NCBI GenBank assembly: GCA_013407085.1
Contig: JACCGJ010005805.1
Coordinates: 1 to 64,000, forward strand
Direction: 5' to 3'
Source of the DNA: Atriophallophorus winterbourni
Lineage: Eukaryota; Platyhelminthes; Trematoda; Plagiorchiida; Microphallidae
Length of the DNA stretch: 64,000 bases
The notes beneath the pieces are model-generated. The model worked only from the letters and a program-made list of their open reading frames with translations. It made no database searches and was not told where the DNA came from. Both the position numbers and the translations under genes were made by a program. This document shows, piece by piece, positions 12,285-24,199 of this stretch (positions are counted from its first letter, which is position 1; every line of letters starts with the position of its first letter).

Positions 12285-12662
12285 ATGACCCCAAAACGAA
12301 AACAAAGCGCACCGGGCTGCATGTGTGCGGTTTGCCGAAAGTCGGTAAGTCCTAAGGCAAAGTCTGTCACGTGTTACGATTGTTTGTCGAAAGTTCATGC
12401 TAAATGCGACAAATCGCTGACCTCGGATTTAGTATCGATTATTAATGGAGATAATTGCCCTGGTGTTTGTTATGTTTGTCTGGTTTGCAAGGCCAAATCA
12501 ACACCGTCAGCCTCGGCGACGAAAACCCCTGAATATGATATTGAGACGCGTCTAAATGGAATGGAATCCAGTATTCAAAAACTAAGTGAACTGATAATAA
12601 ACGTCATAAAGACACCGTCGTTAACAGACTTAGAGATTACTGCCGAAGAGCACGGTAGATAA
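12285..12662 (+). pseudogene. CR1-type LINE ORF1, N-terminal PHD-like finger fragment
   Basis: From ATG, 125 codons encode CMCAVCRKSVS, SVTCYDCLSKVHAKC and CYVCLVC, a Cys4-His-Cys3 arrangement matching ORF1 of CR1-B at 46871-47260 (CDLCITCLTPVS, HASC, CFVCINC). A coiled-coil-like stretch follows (IETRLNGMESSIQKLSELI). The frame ends in TAG at the point where the RRM-like half should start; a similar half begins 6.9 kb away at 19577. Whether both came from one copy split by insertions is unknown. Confidence 0.7.
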
Positions 12663-12923
12663 TCCATCATACTCGAGCAGGCCAACATTTGCCCAGATAA
12701 CCGCGCAGATGGTGACTACGATCAATCACATTTGTTTTGTACGACGTACACATTTTAATCTATCATCCAAGATCAAACTATTGGCAATTCTTGGAACAGA
12801 ATTGCCGGAATATTGTTAAAGTGACAACAACAAAATAGTCTTCTTTAATACAGTGTTATTTATCCGAATCGCAATATCAAGACAAGTTAAATATTCGGTC
12901 TAAATATGATAAAGAATAGCGAA

Positions 12924-13227
12924 ACGAGTTAAAATGTTTCCAAACGGCTATAGTGGCAACCAATCTGGAAATGTATTTGAAGAATTCCAGCATCGATTTC
13001 ATTATGTCGAGTTACATTACATTGCGGTTCAGACGCCTGTGTAACCTTGAATACCTTGCTGTCGAATCATGCATTTAATCACTTGTAATTTTATTTACTC
13101 AACCACATTTACACAAAAATGGTAAAAGTAAGTAAATTTATAAACGTCATGCATTTGAGCATTGGCAACAACGCGATAATATTTCAGTTTCGCAAGCTTA
13201 CAAGTTGAGTGTACTGATCACGTGATT
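12924..13227. repeat. 304-bp direct repeat, copy 2
   Basis: Second copy, same orientation, 1403 bases from the first. Together they bracket 1.1 kb containing a CR1 ORF1 fragment. Confidence 0.9.
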
Positions 13228-13229
13228 TG

Positions 13230-14220
13230 AGCAGATTGACAATTCATTGGCATGTGCGAAATTGATTCGCAACTGAGTGTAGTATAGGCTTATTCCCGGA
13301 ATGCCGATACACAGTGCCCCTAGAGTGAGTGATCAGGAGAAAGTTATTCTTAACTCGTTGGGCAAATAAAAACAATGTTTTGTAATTATTCCGCGGAAAC
13401 CTTAGTACCGCAGTGCAGTTCTCCCAAAATTTGACTTTTGGAATTCAACTCACCATAAATCAGTTCTTTTTAGATTTGCACATTCTTAGTTCAGTACACA
13501 TGACACACAGGTTTCGAGGTTGTTACGGCATGAGCTTTAAATTTTGAAAATGCTACAATTGTGTGCGTCTCATATAGCCTCACCCAACCAAGTCCAGGCC
13601 TTTGCATGTATGCGTGGAACCTGCGTGATTAGGCGAATAATCTTCTACTGATAGTCGAATTGGCGAAAGCGGCTGACTGGTTGATCAAAACCAGTTTCCT
13701 TCGAAAAAGTGGAAATCGGAATTTCATGGGGCGGAAAGGAAAACCTTTATATCAATCATTAATTAATTAGTGTTTACAACATATCAAGGAATAATATTAA
13801 TTTTAGTGGCTTCCGCAGATAGGTATCTACATTTGTCATGATTTTATAGCTGATGCCTCTTTGATACAACTGTCTGGAACATTGTATGCAATATTACTAT
13901 GTTTTTCCACGTGTGTTGGGGAATTGGTTCTCAATTTTGTGACGATTCATCAATAACAGTCCTTTGATATATTCACACGCGTGATCATAACGATCAATAG
14001 AATAAGCGCTGGACTCGAGTTTCGAACTTAATGGAGCTAATCTGCATCATATATAATCAGCATAGAGGTGGATTTAAAAATATCCTTGACCAGAACGGTT
14101 TCAGCCATATGCGTTATTTTATGGGCTTCTATCTTCCGTTTGATTTATCACAATTAGACTTACGTTCAGAATTATTAAGGTGTTATTTTGAAGGAAACTA
14201 ATTCCTAAATAATTCCCCCC
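13230..14220. other. No recognisable gene
   Basis: AT-rich with no open frame of note and no obvious repeat on either strand. Confidence 0.5.
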
Positions 14221-14221
14221 T

Positions 14222-15540
14222 AGAGCAAGGACTGAGAAAGTCATGCTCGATACCATTTTACGGTGGGCACCGAGGCAGATATGGGATGTCACAATCGGCG
14301 TATGCGTGCCACCGCTGTTGGTTATCCCTACTCTCAGTGGTATTAGCGGGTTTAAATCGTTCGTAGTGCATTCGGCGTAGTCGTTGATGTGAATGCTGGG
14401 TCCGTGAGCTTTGATCTTGCGGTGGAATTTGAGGTTTGCGAAGCGGAGGAAGACAAAATTGTATTGAGGTGCTTTGGTCTCAAGATAGCCGTAGATGTCG
14501 CGTGGAATGCGTCTGTGTCACTTGACTCCAGATTTGCGAATAGTAAGGTGTTGTGAGTTAAGTGCACTGGATAGCGCCTTGACATTAACGTTGTTTTGGT
14601 TTTGGTACATGTATACCTTGGAAGGACGTTCTGTTAGAATGTGTTGAACGTGTTTCATTGCGATGTACATTGCAAATAATGCGCGCCTGAAGGTGTTGTT
14701 CCTTGATTGCGCCAGTCGTATCTTTTGGGTGTACTTGTCATACGTTACATGTTGAAATAGGTCTTCGACAAAGAGTGGAAATGCCTTTTTCATTAGCAAG
14801 TGTATGGCTTCGCTGTTCGTTGGGATGTACGTCGGTGGTTTTGGAGGACTTAGACACGTTTTGACAGCTTTGAACGCGTTGACTGACCACGTTCTCTGGA
14901 ATAACTTCTAAGGACATACCCGTCCAAAATTGGTTAACGATTGCCATGTTTTTTGAAGTTTGGATTGATTTGTGGGGGCGCTCAGGAAAGATTCCTAGTT
15001 ATGAGGTAGCGGAACTTCAATCGTTCTTAGTCCTCTGTGTTTGCCACATGGTATACACAAGCTAGATTTCTCGCAAACCATATGGATTGACGATGACCAT
15101 GGGCTATCATAGGAACTTAGCAGTTCGAATTTTGCTTCGGTGGCTATAATGCTAGACTCGGTGTATTGAAAAAAGTTGTATTAGAGTATGCAGCGATTTA
15201 CGTTGATGCCGTGCGTCCTCTGATACATACAAAAGCCGTTAGTACTCACGTGAAATAACCTACGTGTATTATGTCTTGACGGCGTTTTAGGTGACTTGTT
15301 AAGGGATTCGGGTTGGCACTCTGGATTGTCGTTTTCGGTGGCTCGAACGTCATTCCAAGCGTGTGACACGAGATACCAATGAAGTTTACAGGTTGACATG
15401 GCGGCCGCATGAACGTTTGCGTTTTTCGGAAAGCACGTTAAGACGTTTTCAGCAGAGGGCGCTAGCCTTTTGAGCAACGTTTTCGTACATTGCGCAGAGA
15501 CAATAGTTTTACCGATAGCCGGCAGACACTTCATCCACAA
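14222..15540 (-). pseudogene. Unclassified interrupted reading frame of about 440 codons
   Basis: One - strand frame stays open from 15540 to about 14222 except for stops at 15181, near 14996, near 14910 and near 14518. It reads protein-like: CSTCKLHWYLVSH early, GKHRGLRTIEVPLPH, FRRALFAMYIAMKHVQHIL in the middle, and RIPRDIYGYLETKAPQY with FVFLRFANLKFHRKI near the end. Base composition is more GC-rich than its flanks. The middle loosely recalls an RNase H segment of Gypsy-type polyproteins, but I see no catalytic residues to support that. It is probably a decayed retroelement or processed pseudogene of unknown family. Confidence 0.4.
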
Positions 15541-15889
15541 GTTTCAGAAGTGCATCAGTGATGACGTTATGGTCAGCTAATTATCTCATATGGCTCAACA
15601 GCTGTGAGGGCTTCTGTTCACCTAACTTTGCAGCCTGTAGCAGTTTCTGCAGCCGTGCTCTATCATATATGCAGAAGCGGTTCATGTCTTAAGGAGCGTC
15701 GAGTTGTTTTGGGTAGAGCACGCAAATTCGATGAAAATGTAGACTATCACTGTACCAAATCGTATGCCGTGAGAGTTAATTCTAAAATTTACGAATTGAG
15801 TCAAACCACTTTTAAAGTTGGAAGATCTAATTGTGGCAGAGTAAGGTTACCAAACTCGATAGCGCCTCCGTCCTTTGACAAAATGTGAA

Positions 15890-16640
15890 ATTTAAATTAC
15901 TGAATAAATGTGATTCTCGAAAATGGTGAACGAGGTGAGGAAACTATAAATTCTCCAAACTTACAATTCTATGGAAAACAGTCATGAAAAGCGGGCTCGC
16001 CATTTTTGTGGTGGTATTTACTGTATATAACCCAAAATATTATTTACGGATTCACCTGTTTGTCTTAGAAACCTGATGTGCTATGCGTATAAATTTTATC
16101 GCGTCGGTCTCAAAAATCTGTAGTGGAAAGACGTTAGCAAAGCTTGTTATTATATGTATATACTGAGAGCATAATAGCATGTGAGGAAAATACGCGTGCA
16201 TAAAACCTGTAAACGTATACAGACTTATTCCTTTGATGCTTCGCGTTGCGTTAAAACTAACGACGGTTATATTTCTGTCGTCTTATTTTCTAACTCGTAT
16301 TGCGGATGTGATATGCATCGAGAATTGTAGAAATCGCGCTTAATATCGCAGCAGATTTACACACAAAAATAGAATCGTTAAACGCATTCATTAAACGTTA
16401 CATTTGAAAAATTCCATTATCATTCAACCGGAAAGCCCAACGGTGGTGCTTAAATGAAGCTATCAAACAATGACCAAAACTTACATTTTTGTGCTGACCT
16501 GAATCAGGTTTTTGAGAAAAAAACAATCAATAAATCATCAATATGTCTCTTTTATGATTAGGTGTGGTGTGTTGGTTGAATACAGAAAGTTTTGTTGGCA
16601 CACCATTCTAAGTTCATCTGACTGCTTTTTCAAACACTAT
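15890..16640. other. No recognisable gene
   Basis: AT-rich, no extended frame and no repeat noticed. Confidence 0.5.
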
Positions 16641-16659
16641 TAATATCGACGATAATCAT

Positions 16660-17215
16660 AGCGGAGCTTGAACATTTTCGGTAAAGAGTTGTTGGCTCAT
16701 CTGATTATTTTCTCAGCGTTCTCAGTTTATTTGCTAGTAATTTCGGGGTCAAATGCCCAATCGCAGTCGGTCTATTACCCATCTTGTAAAACACCTCAAA
16801 ATCAATGGCGCTCTACACATTGTCGACTGTGTCGTTCAGAAAATCTTTAATAATAGTTGCATCGTAATCGAATATGAACTAATTCTCTCGATGCAGTGCA
16901 ACTCCTACATTGGCTCTGGCGACAAAATGTGTGACAAAAAATGGGAAAAACTGGAATTGCCGTTAACCTAACGTTCCGATTATTTCGCTTATATGTACCA
17001 TTCAGAAGGATGATGGCAGTCCAAATGCACGGTATACAGTTTCAATGTGTTCGATTCTCCGCAACAAACTTGGGTACAAAAACTGGTTCATGAATCCAAA
17101 GTGCAGCGAGCAATTTCACATAAATGTTAATCACGTGCTCAAAAGCTCGCCCGATTTTATTCAGTTACTGGTATACAGCGTTTATTTTGTTCGCAATAAT
17201 CATAGAGCTCCGTGA
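16660..17215 (+). pseudogene. Degraded Cys-rich, possibly secreted or membrane protein remnant
   Basis: An open stretch after AATCATAG (a possible acceptor) carries a strong hydrophobic segment (LLAHLIIFSAFSVYLLVIS) followed by AQSQSVYYPSCKTPQNQW. Coding-like sequence then hops frame twice: VDCVVQKIFNNSCIVIEYE to GSGDKMCDKKWEKLEL, then NVPIISLICTIQKDDGSPNA with further Cys. There is no ATG at the hydrophobic start. The look is of an ectodomain with even Cys spacing, but no family is recognised. Confidence 0.3.
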
Positions 17216-18892
17216 GGAGGTAATAACCACACTGCTAAGTATTAAACTATACCAAATCCGCGCCGCCTGTCAGCAAGTCGTCAATGTGCACAACTGCGCT
17301 ACAAATGTTTCGGAACCGTGTATGAATGGATCGTCTGGCAAAGAAACGCTACGGACGCGCCTACATCATATTGGGTTCGTAATGAGACAATGGATAACGG
17401 GCGATCCCTGCTAGCTACACGTTCACCACATGTGAGAAGGCTCCGGGGGCACGTTCATTCTACGTGAGACATTATTCGGCTCAATTTGGGTCAGTCTTTC
17501 ATGTACTTTCCCACTGTGAACACCGTCTATCAACCCATGCAGAGCAAGTGTATTCGCTGATTTCGGATTGACCGGATGCTATGATACCATGTTCCAGCCT
17601 GGGATGACTTAGCACCGCTTTGCTTATTCGAATGCTAATTCTTGATCATAATTCTCCTCTGACCAGACGTCTTCGTGGGGGGCTGCGTAAGATTTTACCA
17701 ATTCTTCGGTTCACTCGTGATACGTGATGATCTTCGGTTAATTGTACAATTTTCTGCTACCGCGATAAATTCTTCATTGTCTTGTGCGTCTTATTCTGAC
17801 TTCGTGCGACGTTAATTTAGAAGCCGGTCTACTACAACACATCAATTCCACGTTTTTGAAGTAATCACACGTTTGTAATTATTATCCATAATAAAACACC
17901 GGACTTGAGTTTTAGCTCATTAGTAGTACATATTCTGTGCTGCGTTCGAAATATAATACCCTGACCCTCACAATTGTAGTCATATGAATAAGGACATGTG
18001 CAACTGCCCACCGTTCCTCCTATCGTAATTGGGCTTTACTGAATCTTGTTCTAGACTTGAGCATTTCAGTAGCTGGTTCTGCCCGACCAGCATTGAAGGA
18101 GCCAGCAAAATCTGTCGTGGTCGCTTAACCGTTCTTATGATGATATCGAGTCTTCACATCGGATGCAGTATAGGCCAACAAAACTAATTTGATTGGCACA
18201 GGTCTTTTTCGACTGTGTTGGAGAACTCGCTCTTTAAGTTTTAGCACATCAATTATACGTCCCTTGAACTATACACAAGTTTGAACACCATTATCTGTAA
18301 CGGAATAACTGTATTTGAATCTCGCTATTTTTGGAGCTCTTCATGAATGTATATCCCCTGCGCAGGTTGGAGTATAAATCTCGAACATCACTAACGTTGT
18401 CGCAAGCGATACGACCTGAGCTACCGTCCACCGTTTGACCGATCGCAAACTAGCGTACATGAATGGTTATCGAGATTGGCACATTTGAGTAGATTTGTCA
18501 GCTCAACCAGTCGTGGAATAGCTAACAACATCTGTTTTTTTGCAAAGCCGATATGATCTACATGTCGCGTCATCACATCGGATGCAGTTTTAGCTAACAC
18601 CGCATAATATGTTTGCCACCGTTGGTTTTCGGGTGTGTTGGGGATCATGTTCTTCAATTGTTGACACCTAATCGGTAGCAATTGCTTTTTTAATATGTAC
18701 AAGTTTGATCACGACAGTGCTAATGTTTGCGCCGAAGTGATGTTTCGCTCTCATTTGAGCTAATCAGAAGTTCACAGCTCGTGCCTCGGTTATGAATTAA
18801 AAACCCGACCGTCAGAATTTTACTCCAATGCCTTGCAACACGAGCTACTGTCCACCGTTAAGACGACAGCAATTAGTCCTTCGTTAATCTTT

Positions 18893-19484
18893 TTCGAAGA
18901 ATGCGGAAGAATGTTCCGGAGCAACCACCAGTGTTCGTGGACGGTCAACCGCTCAGTGAAGTTACAGATACAGTCTACCTTTGGAGCAAACTGACTGTAA
19001 ATGGTGACTCTGAAGATGAGGTCAGGAGAAATATCGGGAAGGCGAACCAAGCATTCTGCATGCAGAATTCCATTTGGAAATCCTTCGCTCTCAGCATTAA
19101 CACGAAGATCAGACTCTTCAAGAGCAACGTTCTGAGTGTGTTGCTGTATGCATCGGAATGCTGGAAGACGACCGCTGCCATTGAGCGCAGAATGAATGTG
19201 TTCACACTAAGTGCTTGACAAGGATTCTACTGATTTTATGGCCACACACTATTTTGAATGAAGAGATCCTGCGAAATACTGGTCTGGAGGTGGTATCTAC
19301 CGCAGTCAAAAGACGACGGTGGAGATGGTTCGGTAGTGTCTGCAGGATGGATCGCGAACTACATGCACAAGGATTCAAGGTGCAGACCGCAACAGAAGCA
19401 GTGACAGACCGGAACCAATGGCGTGGGGTTGTCTTCGACTCATGTGCCACCCGGCACGGAGAGGACTGAGTGAGAGTGAGTGAG
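18893..19484 (+). mobile_element. 5'-truncated RTE-like LINE with 8-bp target duplication
   Basis: Two frames give QPLSEVTDTVYLWSKLTVNG, SIWKSFALSINTKIRLFKSN, VLSVLLYASECWKTTAAIE and, after a shift, VKRRRWRWFGSVCRM and DRNQWRGVVFD: the RTE connection and C-terminal region. The 3' end is a (TGAG/AGTGAG)n tract typical of the clade. TAATCTTT flanks it at 18885-18892 and 19485-19492, and the host tandem unit resumes exactly across the insert. Confidence 0.85.
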
Positions 19485-19576
19485 TAATCTTTCTCGAGAC
19501 TAGGAAATTTGAGTTAGCGGTTTCTGCACGACCAGTTATGAAGGAACCGAGCGCTACACCAAGATAAGCCGCGGTT

Positions 19577-20153
19577 GCTCAAGGTAGTAGTGCAAAATGA
19601 GAAGGACTTAGAAGATGTACTTCTGTCGACATACTTGCTACGAGACGACATGGAAAATACATCTCGTGTATTTGTTGATGTGCCCTGGTCGGAACGGGCA
19701 AAATCGCCACCGCAAGGTAACCATAATAAAGCAAACGATCGCAACAAGCCCACCCTTATTCTTTTAAATGTCCCAGAAGATGCCACCGGTTCAGATACAA
19801 AGTGTAAATACAACCACGACCTACAACAGTGGAGATTTATCAGTAATGCTATCCAAACCACCAATGTAACGGTTATCGATACGTTCCGAATCCCAAAGTC
19901 ATCCAATTACGAAGGTAATGGTCCACGACCCCTCAAACTGACACTTTTGACCACCACTATGGTGAACACCGTGCTTAACAACTGGAAACAGTATCGATAC
20001 AAAGTTCCACGAGAGATCAAAATTGTCGGTAAACACCTGAAAACCTGCTCTATCGTGGAAGTTGCCGGACCCGTTGGTACTGAGCACAGTGATGCCGGGA
20101 CTCCTGCTCCAAAAAACGGATGTCGACCGACTCTATCGGAGTTGGTGATGTAA
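19577..20153 (+). pseudogene. CR1-A ORF1, C-terminal RRM-like part
   Basis: An open frame of about 190 codons. KVVVQNEKDLEDVLLSTYLL ends a first RRM-like unit; NKPTLILLNVPEDATG, then TVIDTFRIPKSSNYEGNGPR, then PLKLTLLTTTMV form a second. This is the nucleic-acid-binding part of LINE ORF1 proteins. The 3' end overlaps ORF2 by 34 bases in another frame. The PHD-like N-terminal half is missing. Confidence 0.75.
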
Positions 20154-21068
20154 TATACCCATTAACACGAGGCCCACCATCTTTGACACGTACTCAACTT
20201 ACCTGCTCAAATACTCATCATCCCACACTTTTATCAAGATCTACCATCAAATGTTTATACACCAACGCACAATGCTTGATAAATAAGTTACCCGAACTAA
20301 TCGAGCTTCGTCAAAAATATTCACCACTCCTGATAGCCGTAACGGAAACTTGGTTCAATCAGCAATTAGTTGAGGAGGAAATTTCCATTCCAAACATGTT
20401 TCTTTTCCATCGTACTCGAATGGATCGTGGAGGAGGTGTTGCTATTTACTATGATCAACACCTCACGTTCAGAGAAATCACGGATAATGATTTGATACTG
20501 GAAGATACACTTTGGTGTTCACTTGAATTAGCAACAGGTGAAAACTGTGTTGTTGGTGTGATTTACCGACCACCGTCAGCAGACGAAGCATACAATGCTA
20601 GTTTAATTGAGAAACTCAGCTGGTTGTTTCCAGATATCAAAACAACGTCCTGATCATGGGTGACTTTAATCTCCCGAATTTACTAAAAAGCGAGATTCCA
20701 CCGGTGAACTCTCTTGATCATCTATTCTACAAAATGTTCAACGAAATTCCTTTATTCAACCACATCTCAGCAGCACTCGCTTCAGAGGCACAAACACACC
20801 GTCCATTCTCGATCTTGTTTTGACTAGCGAGGAAAATGTCATCGAGGATATCCGTTATGAAGCACCTCTTGGAAAGAGTGATCATGTAGTCATTGTTTTC
20901 GACTATATATCTGAAGTGATAAGAGCAAGTGATGCTCAGAAGTTGATAAGAAAAATCGATACGGTTGCATTATCAATGTCTCTTCAAGAAGTCACCGACT
21001 GGGCACCGATTAGCACTGATGTCCAACAATGCTGGTCATTGATACTTCAGAAAATCAACCGAAAATAG
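20120..21068 (+). pseudogene. CR1-A ORF2, endonuclease domain
   Basis: An APE-type endonuclease in pieces: TIKCLYTNAQCL, AVTETWF (catalytic Glu), MDRGGGVAIYY and GVIYRPPS in the first frame to a stop near 20651. IMGDFNLPNLL follows one frame over, then TSEENVIEDIRYEAPLGKSD and HVVIVFDY in a third. The domain nicks target DNA for target-primed reverse transcription. Two frameshifts disable it. Confidence 0.85.
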
Positions 21069-22978
21069 AACTCCACTCAAAATATGTTTCAAAACAACTG
21101 AAAAAAGGATTTAAATTCGTGATCCGGAGTCGAACACGGAAATGGATAAAGGTGAGAAACTGTGCGTGGAGAAGCCACATACTGCATTCAACACCTGAAT
21201 CTTGGGAATCTTACCGTTTGTTGAGAAACAAAGTAACTAAACTTGTCCAGGAGGATAAAGAAAAGTATCAAATGAATCTGATGGATAAAATTGAACGAAA
21301 TCCGAAGCTCCTCTTCCAGATCGTGAACAGAAAGGCCAGGGTAAAGCCAGGTGTTTCCGCTTTACTTACAACAACTGGAACTACATCCACAGCTCTCGAA
21401 GCCGCTAAGTAACTCGCTCAATTTTACTCTAGAGTGTTCTACCCTGACGAGCGCGTATCCTACGATATACTTGCATTCGGGTCGCAGAATACAATACACG
21501 AAATCGTTGTGAAACCCGAGAGTGTCCTGGTAAAACTACGCGGGTTAAATACAAAAAAATCCCCAGGTGCTGATGAAATAACACCATTCATCCTAAAGCA
21601 ATGCGCCCATGCTCTATTCTCACCACTCTCTGACCTTTTCAACCTGTCCTTGAGTTGTAGCACGGTTGCTAATGACTGGAAATGTGGAATAATCACTCCG
21701 ATATACAAAGGAGGGAACCGATCTGATGCGTCTAACTACAGACCAGTCACGTTGTTGCCAGTGGTCTCTAAAGTTCTCGAACGACTTGTGGCCGACGAAC
21801 TTATCACACACTTGGAACAAAATAAGCTTCTTTCCATCGCACAGCACGGATTCAGGACAAGACACTCCTGTCTCACCAATCTTCTCATAACTCTTGATAA
21901 TTGGACTCGAGCCGTGGACGATGGATGCCCTATCCATGCGTGTTACTTGGACATGTCTAAAGCTTTTGATCGTGTTAACCACAGCATACTGCTACAAAAC
22001 TTGGAGCAGCTCGGGGTATGCGGCAGATTATTGGCCTGGATAAAGGACTACTTGACTGGTAGAGTTATAAGGGTTAGAGTTGATGGGGCACTATCAAGCC
22101 CAGTAGAAGTTACAAGTGGCGTACCTCAAGGCTCAGTCTTGGGGCCAATATTCTTCCTCGTGTACGCGAATGATATACCTGAAATCGTACGCAGAAAAAT
22201 CATTTTATTTGCGGATGACATCAAAGTTTGGACTAGCATACGCACCATAGAAGATTGCGAAATTCTCCAAAAAAGATCTCGAAGCACTTGATAATTGGTC
22301 CTTGCGGAACTGCTTACCATTCAACATCCAAAAATTTAAAATGTTGAACGTCGGTAAATCATTCGAATTCTCATACTCTTTGGGATCTCAGCAACTTTCA
22401 TGGGTTACTGAAGAGAAAGACCTGGGCGTGTGGATTAGCAGTAACCTGGAGTCTTCACGGCACTGTTCTGTTGTATACAAAAAGTCCTGCCAAATCATAG
22501 CATTGCTCAGAAGGATCTTCGGTCTTTTCTCAAAACAGATACTCCCACGTATATAATTAACACCTATATCAGACCAACAATGGAATATGCTGTTCAAGCA
22601 TGGTCCCCATGGTTACAAAAGGACATGACCTTGCTGCAACGGGTATACCACCGCGCTACAAAACTGGTGACCGGGCTATACAACAGGCCATACGAGGAGC
22701 GGATTGCAACACTTAACCTCTTTGACTTTTCGTACCGTCATCTCAGGGGTGACTTGATCCTGCTTTTCAATATTCTGCATACAGTGGATCACCCACTCGA
22801 ACACCTGTTTCATCGGCAAGAAGCACGTGGTAGCAGATCGCATGGATACAAGTTAATTATTCCACACTCCAGATCAAATTGTCGAAGGTTTTTCTTTGCT
22901 GTCAGAGTCTGTTTTCTATGGAACTCACTGCCCCCCACATATCATTTGCGCAACAAGCCTGAACATGTTCAAGGCTGA
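21029..22978 (+). pseudogene. CR1-A ORF2, reverse transcriptase and C-terminal domain
   Basis: NTKKSPGADEITPFILKQC, IITPIYKGG, NYRPVTLLPVVSKVLERLV, QHGFRTRHSC, HACYLDMSKAFDRVNHSIL, GVPQGSVLGPIFF and LFADDIKVW follow in order, so all RT motifs including FADD are visible. A TAA at 21410 and frameshifts near 22275 and 22560 break it. The C-terminal part (MEYAVQAWSPWLQKDM, RATKLVTGL, LWNSLPP) runs to 22978. Confidence 0.9.
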
Positions 22979-24199
22979 ACTTGACAAGTATATGTTGACT
23001 AAACCCAACCTTGCACCTGAATACACGTGCTGACTTTCCTTGTGTATAAAACATTTGTGTTGTTTTTATGAATTCCCTATATTTTTAATCTGTGGTTACT
23101 GTAAAGTATTTACTTTTTGGACCATTAAAACTTTGAATAACTTTGAATAACTTTGAACCGATTTTATCATAATATCAGGGCTTCACATCGGAATCAGTGT
23201 CGGCAGACACCAAGAATTTGATGCCCACGGATCTTTTTCCCGGGTTTTGGAGAAATCATTCTTTATTTCGTTGAAAAATCATCAATTATAAATCCTTTGA
23301 AATATGCAGACGTTTAATCGTCATTAGCAATAATAGAATAACTGGACTTGAGTGTCGCTACTTTTTGATATCTTCCTCAATTTATAAGCTTCGCATCATG
23401 TTAAAGTTGAAATCACGAACATCTCCTTTGTTGTTGTTACGACCTAAGATACTGTACACTTTTGGACCGATCTTTGTCTACTGTTCATGAAGCGTTTCCG
23501 ATAATTGCATGAACGTGTAGCTTGTCTACCAGAAGAGTTGTGTATGAGCAAGCATCACCAGTTCAGTGTATGCTAACACCGATTAATTTGATGGAATCTT
23601 TTGTTTTTCGCGTTAGTTTGAGAACATGTTCTTCATCTCCTGACAAATAATCAGTAAAAATTAGCTCGAAATATTCACAAATTTGGTCTTTGCGTATTAT
23701 ATTGTTGGCACGGGGTCGAGGTTCGCCTTATTTTGAGCTAATCAGAATTACATCCTTTGCAGCGGGCGAAATTTGAAACCGAAATAATCAGCATATTAAT
23801 ATCACGCTTTACGATGTGGGCTACTTTCCACCTTTTAACCGATCGCAATTAGACATTCCTGGATCTTTATCGAGACTAGCACTTTTTAATATATTTGTAT
23901 GCCCGACCAGTCGTATAGGAGCCAGAGAAATCTATTGTGGTTGCAACCGATTCCATTGTGTCAGAGCTTGTGCTTGTAGCAGGTATGACCACCGAATACC
24001 CTAAAATGTTTTCCGCATGGCGTGCTTCTCAACTAGCCTGTGACAACCAAATTCATATTCTGACCAGCACAAAATCTTACACTAGTCACACGAAACAGAT
24101 CTTCCAGACATTAGAAGGGGTCATTTTGGTCGACTGGCCTCGCAGAAGGAGATTGTCCCGGGTATATGGAGCTCGTCAGCCACCAGCATCCTAATATGG

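Larger units (their letters stand above)
19577..23157 (+). mobile_element. CR1-type LINE copy A, 5'-truncated
   Basis: It begins in the RRM-like part of ORF1, continues through ORF2 and ends with the tandem tail ACTTTGAATA repeated before CTTTGAA. The tandem unit it interrupts resumes on both sides (GGTTGC before, CCGATTTTATCATAATATC after). Several stops and frameshifts make it inactive. Confidence 0.9.
17838..23953. repeat. Degenerate tandem array of about 420-bp units, interrupted by two LINEs
   Basis: A unit contains CACATCGGATGCAGT, TTGATT..TTTTTCG, ACATCAATTATACG, a CGATCGCAA..TAG block, ATCTTTCTCGAGACTAG and GCCCGACCAG..GGAGCCAG. Unit starts are at 18151, 18571, about 23181 and about 23551, with a partial unit at 17838-18150. 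Spacing is 419 for the first pair; removing the RTE (600) and CR1 (about 3581) inserts gives about 430 for the next and about 370 for the last. The units are well diverged, so the array is old. Confidence 0.8.

Noticed and set aside
14518..14799. Gypsy RNase H domain
   Set aside because: A few residues fit the spacing of the conserved block, but no catalytic acidic residues are visible and the continuing frame does not look like an integrase.
15604..15888. 94-codon + frame
   Set aside because: No family, no splice or promoter context; not distinguishable from chance.
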